DNA of 5,062 bases from Pelosinus fermentans (GCA_002434245.1 DJJR01000064.1:1-5062), one strand, 5' to 3'; shown: positions 1 through 4,757, counted from the stretch's first letter. Numbers and translations are program-made. Notes: generated by a model not told the origin, from the sequence alone.

Positions 1-14
1 GTTAATCAACACTC

Positions 15-308
15 GTGATAACCACAATTAAAATTCCAAGTGGAGTTGAAAAAATAAAAGAAAAGGCATTTTTGGGATGCATAAATCTAGAAAATGTTTC
101 TCTTTCTGAAGGATTGAAAAGCATAGAAAGCAGCGCATTTTCGGGATGTGTAAACCTTAAACAAATTACAATTCCAGACAGTGTGACCGATATTGCAAAT
201 AACGCTTTTGATCCAGGGGTTCTATTGTCCGGGAAAAGCAAGTATTTGCGATCCTTTGTCAAAGATCATTGTAATCGCTATCTATTTGAGGAAGAACGAT
301 CAGAATAA
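15..308 (+). CDS. BspA-type leucine-rich-repeat protein, C-terminal fragment
   Basis: The translation holds about three BspA/LRR_5 units of about 23 residues. Each has the pattern I-x-I-P/L-x-x-V/L-x-x-I-x-x-x-A-F-x-x-C-x-N-L: residues 2-24, 25-47 and 48-70. A short basic/aromatic tail without repeats then ends the protein, as in the C-termini of this family. Such proteins are usually hundreds of residues long and often surface-exposed; here only 97 residues can be read. An in-frame TAA lies at 3-5, and the first possible start, GTG at 15, sits inside a repeat unit with no Shine-Dalgarno site visible in the 14 bases before it. I therefore infer the 3' end of a larger gene that is interrupted by a nonsense mutation or frameshift, rather than a complete small gene. 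A genuinely short LRR protein cannot be excluded from this window. The family call is secure; the intact or broken status is not. Confidence 0.65.
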   Translation: MITTIKIPSGVEKIKEKAFLGCINLENVSLSEGLKSIESSAFSGCVNLKQITIPDSVTDIANNAFDPGVLLSGKSKYLRSFVKDHCNRYLFEEERSE

Positions 309-367
309 CCCCTCCTTGTCTTACCATAATGATGACTCTGCGAAAAGGTTCAATGGCGAAATCAAAA

Positions 368-391
368 CCGACACCCCCTAGTCGGAGGGGG
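368..391 (+). other. Overlapping GC-rich hairpins (mutually exclusive)
   Basis: CCGAC at 368-372 can pair with GTCGG at 381-385. CCCCCT at 374-379 can pair with AGGGGG at 386-391. The two stems interleave. As drawn they would form an H-type pseudoknot, but no bases are left to cross the first stem, so alternative hairpins are likelier. No T-run follows, so this is not a standard terminator. Its function is unknown. Confidence 0.5.
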
Positions 392-477
392 GCGAAAACC
401 TTAGCGCAAAACTCTAATTTCGCGTATTAGTATCATCTGTCTATCAAAACAAAGTAAGTATGGGAAAACACATTATG

Positions 478-548
478 AAATTTCGCCGTTAGGTATGATA
501 CGGAGAAAACTACCATCACTAGGTGAATCGGGTCAAACGGCGAATTTT
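478..548 (+). repeat. Dispersed hairpin repeat, copy E1
   Basis: The ends are complementary: TTCGCCGTT at 482-490 pairs with AACGGCGAA at 536-544, and a short A/T extension lies beyond one bulge. Between the arms lie the shared core TGATACGGAGAA (496-507), a small stem TCAC/GTGA (516-519 with 523-526), and an extra segment absent from copy E2. The order of motifs matches E2 (1148-1195): ATT(T)CGC, GTTA, TGATACGGAGAA, ATCACT, then the closing arm ending in GCGAA. It is a related element, not a chance stem. It matches no riboswitch or integron attC consensus that I could recall. Confidence 0.6.
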
Positions 549-556
549 AAAAATAA

Positions 557-598
557 GAATTAGCAGGCTGCATGCTGAAATGGCGTAGCCTGCTATTC
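557..598 (+). terminator. Terminator-like hairpin
   Basis: AGCAGGCT at 562-569 pairs perfectly with AGCCTGCT at 587-594. GAAT (557-560) and ATTC (595-598) extend the stem past one unpaired T. The loop is 17 bases. The following ATTTATATTT is U-rich but broken, so termination may be weak. No intact gene ends close upstream. Confidence 0.45.
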
Positions 599-681
599 AT
601 TTATATTTCTGATGATTATTTAATGCGAGAGTTAGCACTATGGTATTAAAGTAAATCATTCGTTCTCTTTATATAATAGTG

Positions 682-708
682 TTCAAAAGGCTATCAGAGA
701 GATATAAT
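682..708 (+). promoter_or_regulatory. Possible promoter of the antitoxin-like gene
   Basis: A perfect -10 box, TATAAT, lies at 703-708. The best -35 is poor: TTCAAA at 682-687 with only a 15-base spacer, or TGTTCA at 680-685 with 17. Another TATAAT at 672-677 has no good -35. The site is 28 bases before the start codon at 736, so transcripts would have a short leader. Confidence 0.3.
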
Positions 709-735
709 ATAAGTTAAGTCTTGGAGGTGAAATCA

Positions 736-900
736 ATGACATTAGCAGAAAAGTTATTGCAGGAATTCCAAAAATTGCCTGAGGATAAGCAACGGCAGAC
801 CATTGATTTTGTTGAATTCTTGCGTAATAAAGAACTAGAAGATATGATGGATGCTGTTATTGATGATAATAAAGAAGCCTTTCTGGAGCTAGCCAAGTGA
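736..900 (+). CDS. DUF2281/antitoxin-like small protein
   Basis: This 54-residue protein has a strong ribosome-binding site (GGAGGTGA at 723-730, 5-base spacer to ATG). The N-terminal half, with AEKLLQEFQKLPEDKQRQ at residues 4-21 and then FVEFLR at 25-30, has the pattern typical of DUF2281-like proteins and of antitoxins related to VapB-type ones. The acidic C-terminus, with DDNKEAFLELAK at 43-54, resembles the toxin-wrapping tails of small type II antitoxins. It has no membrane segment or signal peptide. Its stop overlaps the next start as TGATG, the usual translational coupling of toxin-antitoxin pairs, but the downstream frame is broken. I infer an orphaned antitoxin or a small regulator. 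The gene itself is very likely real; the antitoxin role is inferred from family resemblance and arrangement, with no DNA-binding motif proven. Confidence 0.7.
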   Translation: MTLAEKLLQEFQKLPEDKQRQTIDFVEFLRNKELEDMMDAVIDDNKEAFLELAK

Positions 901-1125
901 TGCATAGCTTATCAGTAGAAAATATATACTTTTACATCAGAAGCTCATAGATCAGACGGGTGGAAGACATGGTGTAAGGGATATGAATTTAGTACGTACC
1001 AAAAAGGAATGTTTCCAGTGTCCACACTTCTGGAGAATCTTCTAGGAAGAAACTATGCGTCACTTTATTTGGAGTTAGAAAATGCGAGTAGATCAGTGAA
1101 GGAATTGTGCTCTCACAGTGAATAG
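900..1125 (+). pseudogene. Frameshifted partner gene coupled to the antitoxin-like gene
   Basis: ATG at 900 overlaps the preceding stop (TGATG) but runs only 16 codons. In another frame, 919-1125 is open for 68 codons with protein-like composition: aromatic and charged residues such as RSDGWKTWCKGYEF, then LLENLLGRNYASLYLELENA. Removing a single A from the AAAA run at 919-922 joins the two frames into one ORF of 74 residues that starts at the coupled ATG and ends at TAG 1123-1125. This suggests a once-intact second gene of a two-gene operon, inactivated by slippage in the A-run, or a sequencing error at that run. I do not recognise the protein. By position it would be the toxin or partner of the DUF2281-like gene, but the sequence resembles no RelE, VapC or HigB motif I know. 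The E2 hairpin and terminator follow within 25 bases of its stop. Confidence 0.4.
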
Positions 1126-1147
1126 ATAAAAACCGAGGAAAATAAAA

Positions 1148-1195
1148 TTCGCAGTTACCAGTGATACGGAGAACCGTATCACTGGTAACTGCGAA
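1148..1195 (+). repeat. Dispersed hairpin repeat, copy E2: perfect 22-bp stem
   Basis: Bases 1148-1169 are the exact reverse complement of 1174-1195, giving a 22-bp stem with no mismatch around the four-base loop AGAA. The core TGATACGGAGAA lies at 1162-1173 and straddles the stem and loop. Arm sequence and motif order match E1, and the core matches E3. The perfect pairing suggests this is the least decayed copy in the window. A terminator begins at the next base. Confidence 0.85.
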
Positions 1196-1243
1196 AAGTG
1201 GTCTCATCCCTTGTGTAATGGGGGTTGGGGCCACTTCGTTTTT
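1196..1243 (+). terminator. Intrinsic terminator abutting the E2 hairpin
   Basis: AAGTGG at 1196-1201 pairs with CCACTT at 1231-1236. The stem continues inward through TCTCA and CCC against GGG and TTGGGG, using G-U pairs and one T-T mismatch, around a loop of about 10 bases. Five Ts follow at 1239-1243. The G/T-rich right arm is shared with the terminator after E3 (2018-2056). It would end transcripts of the antitoxin-like operon. Confidence 0.7.
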
Positions 1244-1322
1244 ACAGTAAAGCCTTTACGTTGTAGTGGGATTTTGTATTATGGAAAAGGGTGACAGAAT
1301 TATGGTATGATATATATATAAT

Positions 1323-1346
1323 TCTTAATATCTTAATATCTTAATG
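1323..1346. repeat. Tandem 8-base repeat (three units)
   Basis: Two identical units, TCTTAATA at 1323-1330 and 1331-1338, are followed by TCTTAATG at 1339-1346, and a partial fourth unit, TCTAATGG, comes next. The repeat lies between the -10-like boxes and the GNAT gene, so changes in copy number could alter the leader. This is probably a slippage product. Confidence 0.6.
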
Positions 1347-1434
1347 TCTAATGGGACGAAAGCTATGTCTAGACGGAAGGTTACCTCTACTCAACCAATT
1401 GTTCTGGAAGTATGATTTAACAATTTTAAAAAAA

Positions 1435-1449
1435 GAGGTGTGCATTTTG
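1435..1449 (+). promoter_or_regulatory. Ribosome-binding site fixing the TTG start of the GNAT gene
   Basis: GAGGTG at 1435-1440 stands 6 bases before TTG at 1447-1449. The in-frame ATG at 1351 has no such site, and GTG at 1438 lies inside it. The TTG is therefore the best start. Confidence 0.7.
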
Positions 1450-1731
1450 TTAACAATTAAAAAAGGAAGCAAAAGTTTTTATATAGGCGATTCGGAATCA
1501 GCCCCGCTAGCAGAGATGATATTTTCCGCAGACAAGGATATAATTACTATTGAGCATACTTTTGTATCTGACGAGCTCAGAGGTCAAGGTGCCGGCAGGC
1601 AGCTGCTGCAAAAGCTGGCCGCCTGGGTAAGAGCGGAGAATAAAAAGATCGTTGCTGTGTGTCCATTTGTCAAGAAGGAAATAACAAAAAGCCAGGAATA
1701 TGAGGATGTATTATACCAGATTCCCAATTAG
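1447..1731 (+). CDS. Small GNAT-family N-acetyltransferase (YidJ-like)
   Basis: From TTG at 1447 the product has 94 residues, the usual size of the short stand-alone GNAT proteins of the Gcn5-related type PF14542. The family signature is clear: EHTFVSDELRGQGAGR at residues 36-51, in which RGQGAGR (45-51) is the acetyl-CoA pyrophosphate-binding loop. The helix LLQKLAAWVRAENKKI follows at 53-68, then V-C-P-F-V at 71-75, and an aromatic tail near 85-91. Members are expected to be cytosolic and to transfer an acetyl group from acetyl-CoA, but substrates are mostly unknown and none can be deduced here. The longer frame from ATG 1351 adds 32 residues that do not belong to the fold and lack a ribosome-binding site. 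The gene appears monocistronic, with its own terminator 61 bases downstream. Its neighbours give no functional clue. Confidence 0.85.
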   Translation: MLTIKKGSKSFYIGDSESAPLAEMIFSADKDIITIEHTFVSDELRGQGAGRQLLQKLAAWVRAENKKIVAVCPFVKKEITKSQEYEDVLYQIPN

Positions 1732-1791
1732 GCTAGGTCAGATGGCGGACTTTTGTTGATCTTCCCGATGACGGTGAATCTTTAGATAGTT

Positions 1792-1818
1792 AAAGCAGCC
1801 GTTAGATCGGCTGCTTTT
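1792..1818 (+). terminator. Intrinsic terminator of the GNAT gene
   Basis: AAAGCAGCCG (1792-1801) pairs perfectly with CGGCTGCTTT (1808-1817) around the six-base loop TTAGAT, and the run ends in TTTT. The A-rich left and T-rich right flanks mean it could also work on the opposite strand. Confidence 0.85.
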
Positions 1819-1961
1819 GGAAAACACGGGGACAGGGATATTGTTAATTTATTTATGCGCAGGGGACCATTATAGTCTCCATAAATCATACAGTGGTGTA
1901 TATGAGATTTCATAATATAATCTTAAAATTTCGAGGGCAATGAGGACGGGAAGATAATCCA

Positions 1962-2010
1962 AATTCTGCACTGTTTGACCTGTTACGGAGAAGCGTACCA
2001 CTTAAAATAG
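1962..2010 (+). repeat. Dispersed hairpin repeat, copy E3 (decayed)
   Basis: The core TGTTACGGAGAA at 1981-1992 differs from the E1 and E2 core by one base. AATTCTGCA at 1962-1970 corresponds to AATTCGCA of E2, and a GGGAAGATAA-like segment precedes it, as in the other copies. The inner stem is reduced to TACG/CGTA (1984-1987 with 1994-1997), and the outer right arm no longer pairs. GTTTGACC (1973-1980) is the reverse complement of GGTCAAAC in the right arm of E1, which fits a palindromic ancestor. A terminator related to that of E2 follows. Confidence 0.55.
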
Positions 2011-2017
2011 GGGAAAT

Positions 2018-2056
2018 GGCTTAAATCCTTATTTTGCTAGGGTTAGGGCCTTTTTT
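2018..2056 (+). terminator. Intrinsic terminator following E3
   Basis: GGCTT and AATCCT (2018-2029) pair with AGGGTT and GGGCC (2039-2050), using G-U pairs and one A-A mismatch, around a nine-base loop. Six Ts follow at 2051-2056. Its layout and G/T-rich right arm match the terminator after E2. It lies ahead of the livJ-like promoter and would insulate that gene from upstream transcription. Confidence 0.75.
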
Positions 2057-2152
2057 GTTGTTCCTGAGGCAGGAGGGGCTGACTGTCTTCATTGCTCTGC
2101 AAATTGGAAAGGTAATGAAGGAGCAGGGAAATGGCTAGTAAATTAATAAATC

Positions 2153-2181
2153 TTGCCAATATCGCAGATTTGCAATAAAAT
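2153..2181 (+). promoter_or_regulatory. Sigma-A-type promoter of the livJ-like gene
   Basis: TTGCCA at 2153-2158 and TAAAAT at 2176-2181 each match the consensus at five of six positions and are separated by the ideal 17 bases. Transcription would begin near 2188, giving a leader of about 49 bases before GTG 2237. No obvious operator is visible. Confidence 0.6.
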
Positions 2182-2221
2182 ATATCACAATGAGCAAAGG
2201 GAAAATGATAGATAAATTAAT

Positions 2222-2239
2222 AGGAGGATGTACATAGTG
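2222..2239 (+). promoter_or_regulatory. Ribosome-binding site deciding the GTG start of the livJ-like gene
   Basis: AGGAGG at 2222-2227 directly touches ATG at 2228, which is too close to serve it. It lies 9 bases before GTG at 2237, which also gives a normal short basic signal-peptide head. Confidence 0.65.
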
Positions 2240-3400
2240 AAGGTATCTTCGAAAAAGTATTGTCTATTACTGGTTCTTATTTTGATGACTGGCCTACTTT
2301 CTGGTTGCACAGATAGTGCAAGCCAAGATATTAAAATCGGTATGGTATATGAGTTAACAGGGAACACTGCATCTTATGGTACTTCGGCCGCTGATGGTGC
2401 AAAATTAGCCTTTAAAGAAATAAATGCTAACGGTGGAGTTTTGGGAAAGCAAATTAAAATAGTAACAGCTGATAATAAAGGTGAACCTTCTGAATCTGCT
2501 AATGCTATGACGAAAGTTATTACCCAGGATAGAGTAATCGCTGTTACTGGCTTTACCGTTAGTTCCTGTGGAATCGCTGGTTCAACTGTTGCTGAAGACA
2601 ATAAGATTCCCCTTGTAGCTGCTGCTACTGTCAACCCAAGAGTAACAGTTGACGAAAAAACCGGTAAGGTAAAGGATTACACATTTCGTGCCTGCTTTAC
2701 TGATTCTTTTCAAGGTACAGTAAGTGCCAATTTCGCTTTAAACAGCCTGAAAAAGTCAAATAGCGCTATTATGATTGATAATTCTAGCGACTATAGCAAG
2801 GGTTTAGCGCAGGTCTTTAAAGATGTATTTATTAAAGGAGGAGGCCGAGTCGTTGCTGAAGAGGCATACCTCCAAAAAGATCAGGATTTTAAAGCTATTT
2901 TGACTAAAATCAAGGCCCAAAATCCAGAAATAATATATCTTCCTGGTTATTATGATGATGTAGGTAAGATTATCAAACAGGCTCGTGAGCTAGGTATTAC
3001 AGTACCTATTCTTGGCGGTGATGCTTGGGATTCACCTAGACTGGCTGAACTCGGCGGCCCACAAGCATTGAATAATACGTATTTTACTAATTTTTATTCC
3101 GTACAAGATACCAATCCCGCATCTCAAGCCTTTGTTGAAGCATACAAGAAAGAGTATGGTCAACTGCCCGATTCCATGGCTGCCATGGGATATGACGCTG
3201 TTTATTTGCTGGTTGATGCAATCAAACGGGCTAATAGTGTAGAGTCTGCTAAAATACGTGAGGCACTGGCTGCAACGAAAGATTTTAAAAGTGTAAGCGG
3301 AAATATGAATCTGAGTTCTACTCATGATGCTATTAGAGGTGTAGTCATTATCGAAATGAAAGATGGCAAGCAAGTTTATAAAGAAACTATAAATCCATAG
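2237..3400 (+). CDS. ABC transporter substrate-binding lipoprotein, branched-chain amino acid (LivJ/LivK) type
   Basis: The 387-residue product from GTG 2237 has a lipoprotein signal: basic head, hydrophobic residues 8-21 and lipobox L-S-G-C with lipidated Cys24. The rest is a full type I periplasmic-binding fold of the Peripla_BP_6 family. ELTGNTASYG (39-48) and the AFKEINANGGVLG segment (58-70) open the first lobe. S109-S110 and T131 (in AAATVNP) match the ligand-contacting Ser/Thr positions of LivJ. FRACFTDSFQG (150-160), DYSKG (185-189), YLPGYYDD (234-241) and GGDAWDSP (260-267) are further family landmarks. It should sit anchored outside the membrane and capture an amino acid such as Leu, Ile or Val, although other amino acids or small carboxylates are possible in this family. 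No livH, livM, livG or livF follows, and a REP-like hairpin ends the region, so it is an orphan that must use a transporter encoded elsewhere or act as a sensor. An in-frame ATG at 2228 would add three residues. Confidence 0.9.
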   Translation: MKVSSKKYCLLLVLILMTGLLSGCTDSASQDIKIGMVYELTGNTASYGTSAADGAKLAFKEINANGGVLGKQIKIVTADNKGEPSESANAMTKVITQDRVIAVTGFTVSSCGIAGSTVAEDNKIPLVAAATVNPRVTVDEKTGKVKDYTFRACFTDSFQGTVSANFALNSLKKSNSAIMIDNSSDYSKGLAQVFKDVFIKGGGRVVAEEAYLQKDQDFKAILTKIKAQNPEIIYLPGYYDDVGKIIKQARELGITVPILGGDAWDSPRLAELGGPQALNNTYFTNFYSVQDTNPASQAFVEAYKKEYGQLPDSMAAMGYDAVYLLVDAIKRANSVESAKIREALAATKDFKSVSGNMNLSSTHDAIRGVVIIEMKDGKQVYKETINP

Positions 3401-3442
3401 ATACATGTAGTCTGAAAAATTCTTTTTCCAAATTTATGCAGG

Positions 3443-3507
3443 AGACAGCTTGGGACGTTCCTTTTTGTCATAATAAAGTTGACGAAAAAGGAACGTCCCT
3501 AGTGTCT
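3443..3507. repeat. REP-like palindromic element, copy 1
   Basis: GGGACGTTCCTTTTTGTC (3452-3469) pairs with 3481-3499, with one extra G bulged, around an 11-base AT-rich loop. Outside, AGACA and CT (3443-3450) pair with AG and TGTCT (3501-3507). Elements built on GGGAC...GTCCC with T-rich arms occur widely in Bacillota and are often linked to REP-associated Y1 transposases; no such transposase lies here. Just after the livJ-like stop and facing the end of the minus-strand operon, it may stabilise or end both transcripts. Confidence 0.75.
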
Positions 3508-3553
3508 GTTTGTGCCGTTAATGTGCACAATTTTAAATTATAAAGCCTCTTAC

Positions 3554-3587
3554 TTCGGTTATAATAAATTTTTTTATTGTAACCGAA
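3554..3587. terminator. AT-rich hairpin at the end of the small membrane gene
   Basis: TTCGGTTATAATAAA (3554-3568) pairs with TTTATTGTAACCGAA (3573-3587) around a TTTT loop: 15 pairs, one of them G-U as plus-strand RNA and A-C as minus-strand RNA. The stop codon of the minus-strand small gene lies inside it. No T-run follows on either strand, so termination is uncertain; a 3'-end protective stem is as likely. Confidence 0.4.
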
Positions 3588-3750
3588 TAAATAAAGAGTG
3601 AAATATTGATAATACTAAGCTTATTATAATTAAGAGTACAATACTGAAGGCTCCCATTGCTAAGGCTACGTTACCACTATTACTTTCTACTTCAGCATTT
3701 TGTGATAACTGCGGAGTAGTATTAGTAACTAGTTGACTATTTTTCTCCAT
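3574..3750 (-). CDS. Small single-span membrane protein, 58 residues, overlapping the LysR gene
   Basis: Read on the minus strand, ATG at 3750 starts a 58-residue protein. The hydrophilic Asn/Ser/Gln-rich N-terminus (1-26) is followed by one strongly hydrophobic helix at about 28-50 (VALAMGAFSIVLLIIISLVL core) and the short tail HSLFIRLQ. The start overlaps the 3' end of the regulator gene by 14 bases in another reading frame. GGAAGG lies 6 bases upstream, and a second ATG at 3753 would add one Met. The helix and the coupled arrangement argue for a real gene. I do not recognise a family. With one span it is not a CidA/LrgA holin-like protein, which has several. The topology is probably N-out or N-in with a very short tail. 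Co-transcription with the LysR regulator suggests a related role, but that is inference. Confidence 0.6.
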   Translation of the reverse strand: MEKNSQLVTNTTPQLSQNAEVESNSGNVALAMGAFSIVLLIIISLVLSIFHSLFIRLQ

Positions 3751-4669
3751 CATTATCCTTCCCTTCTTTTTTATGATCGGATCTATTTAGACCAAATGAT
3801 TTAAAATTATATTCTAACCACGCTCTTGCAGCATAGGATAAATACGTATTTTTCTTCCATGCAATTGCTAAATGCCAAGGCTTGATTTCATTTTTTAAGG
3901 GTACATAGTGAATTAATTCCATATCTAACTTGGTGCACAATGTTTGAGGAAGAAATGCAATCGCCAATTTCGAAGCAACGATATCAACAATGAAATCCCA
4001 CTGAGCAGTTTCACATACAACCTTAGGTATAAAGCCCATTTCTTTACACTTTTCCAAAATGTGATCACGTAAAGCAAAGTCATCTCGATACAATACAAAG
4101 GATTCATCACTTAACTCTCTCATATCAACGATAGATTTAGTAGCTAAAGGATGATTTGCATGAACGATAAGCATTAACGGATCTTTCAAGAAAGTAACAG
4201 TTTCTAGATCTACAGTAGCCCTTGTGGGCAAGACAACGATTCCTACATCAAGAGTGCCTTCATGTATTTGCTGTTCAACTTTTCTGGAACCATCCTCTGC
4301 TAAATCGATGGTAATTTGAGGATATAAAGAGTTAAATTCAGCTATGGTTTTCGAAAATAACGTTTGAACCATGGGAGGAATTCCTATCTTTAAATTGCCT
4401 TGTGGGGTACCAGCTAAATTATATAACTCTGTATTAATAATGTTTAAAGTATCTAAGATAATAATTGCCTTATCAAAAAGCAATATACCTGCATCTGTAA
4501 GAACTATTTTTTTGGGACCACGATGGAATAAAGATACTCCCAATTCATTTTCTAAGTTTTTAATCAGCTTACTGATCGTAGATTGTGAAACATATAAGAC
4601 CTCGGAAGCTTTGGTAAAACTCCCTTGACGTGCTACTTCAGTAAAATACACTAAATGAATGATCTCCAC
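3737..4669 (-). CDS. LysR-family transcriptional regulator (CidR/YwbI-like)
   Basis: This 310-residue product is the usual length for a LysR regulator. Residues 1-60 form the N-terminal winged helix-turn-helix: FTKASEVLYVSQSTISKLI (18-36) is the recognition region, then L-E-x-E-L-G-V-x-L-F-H-R to 50. A linker helix (about 60-88) leads to the effector-binding domain at about 92-292, with GIPPM (96-100), EGTLDVGIVVLP (137-148) and HPLA (173-176). The GIPPM-type start of the effector domain and overall pattern resemble the CidR/YwbI group, which controls holin-like or acetate/pyruvate-related genes, but no such targets are here. The start is GTG at 4669, which matches the canonical LysR N-terminus; a weak GGTGA lies 7 bases upstream. 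The last 16 residues are a charged Lys/Asp/Glu tail coinciding with the overlap with the downstream membrane gene. The protein is cytosolic and probably binds DNA as a tetramer. Confidence 0.9.
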   Translation of the reverse strand: MEIIHLVYFTEVARQGSFTKASEVLYVSQSTISKLIKNLENELGVSLFHRGPKKIVLTDAGILLFDKAIIILDTLNIINTELYNLAGTPQGNLKIGIPPMVQTLFSKTIAEFNSLYPQITIDLAEDGSRKVEQQIHEGTLDVGIVVLPTRATVDLETVTFLKDPLMLIVHANHPLATKSIVDMRELSDESFVLYRDDFALRDHILEKCKEMGFIPKVVCETAQWDFIVDIVASKLAIAFLPQTLCTKLDMELIHYVPLKNEIKPWHLAIAWKKNTYLSYAARAWLEYNFKSFGLNRSDHKKEGKDNDGEK

Positions 4670-4727
4670 AGAAAAATCACCAGCCCAATATTAAATTTTT
4701 CTCGCAAAAATAGAAGTATAAAGCAAA

Positions 4728-4757
4728 TACTTTCACAAATATTGTACTTCACAAAAT
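4728..4757. promoter_or_regulatory. Candidate operator: direct repeats upstream of the LysR gene
   Basis: TACTTTCACAAAT at 4728-4740 and TACTTCACAAAAT at 4745-4757 are near-identical, 17 bases apart start to start, and lie about 60-90 bases before the GTG start. LysR regulators commonly bind sites upstream of their own gene, so autoregulation is a fair guess. The sites are repeats rather than the usual T-N11-A palindrome, which lowers confidence. Confidence 0.3.

Larger units (their letters stand above)
309..735. other. Non-coding stretch with hairpins and repeat copy E1
   Basis: No convincing gene lies here. A 33-codon frame starting with ATG at 329 has no ribosome-binding site and runs through GC-rich hairpins, so I do not call it. 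The stretch holds the overlapping hairpins at 368-391, the dispersed hairpin repeat E1 at 478-548, a terminator-like stem at 557-598, and the leader of the antitoxin-like gene from about 600 on. Bases 418-437 resemble the left arm of E1 (ATTTCGC, then GTATTAG, then ATCAT) and may be a half-copy. Confidence 0.6.
1126..1446. other. Non-coding stretch with E2, terminator and GNAT leader
   Basis: This stretch contains the E2 hairpin, its abutting terminator, a 13-base palindrome GTAAAGCCTTTAC at 1247-1259, and a TA-rich segment with three tandem 8-base units at 1323-1346. TATGAT at 1306-1311 and TATAAT at 1317-1322 are -10-like, but neither has a well-spaced -35. The open frame from 1351 to 1446 ahead of the GNAT gene has no homology signal and contains the gene's own ribosome-binding site, so I treat it as leader. 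A 16-codon frame at 1365 (ATG) has only a weak upstream purine site and is not called. Confidence 0.5.
1732..2236. other. Intergenic region between the GNAT and livJ-like genes
   Basis: This holds the GNAT terminator (1792-1818), repeat copy E3 (from 1962), a second terminator (2018-2056), a very short ORF with a good ribosome-binding site (2131-2178) and the livJ-like promoter (2153-2181). I see nothing recognisable between 1830 and 1960, where only frames of fewer than 20 codons occur. Confidence 0.6.

Noticed and set aside
329..430. 33-codon ORF starting with ATG at 329
   Set aside because: It has no ribosome-binding site, and its basic Pro/Arg-rich product simply reflects the GC-rich hairpins it crosses.
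478..548. E1 as an integron attC site or a known riboswitch
   Set aside because: It begins with GTTAGG and ends with CAAAC, the opposite polarity to RYYYAAC...GTTRRRY. The closing box does not fit, and E2 lacks both boxes. GGTGAATC and ACGGAGAA fragments recall THF or ydaO riboswitches, but the remaining consensus positions are absent.
989..1234. Minus-strand 81-residue ORF
   Set aside because: It runs through the perfect E2 palindrome and the terminator and is antisense to the partner remnant. It has no ribosome-binding site or recognisable domain.
1351..1446. N-terminal extension of the GNAT gene from ATG 1351
   Set aside because: The extra residues do not belong to the fold, ATG 1351 lacks a ribosome-binding site, and a clear one precedes TTG 1447.
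1825..1845. Possible third REP-like copy (ACGGGGACAGGGA)
   Set aside because: Only a GGGAC-like start is present. There is no second arm, no T-rich stretch and no loop similar to the two real copies.
3032..3406. Minus-strand 124-residue ORF
   Set aside because: It is the antisense shadow of the well-supported livJ-like gene, with no domain or ribosome-binding site.
3510..3534. Small terminator TTGTGC/GCACAA followed by TTTT
   Set aside because: Six pairs around a nine-base loop and a four-T run are too weak, and a far stronger palindrome lies next to it.
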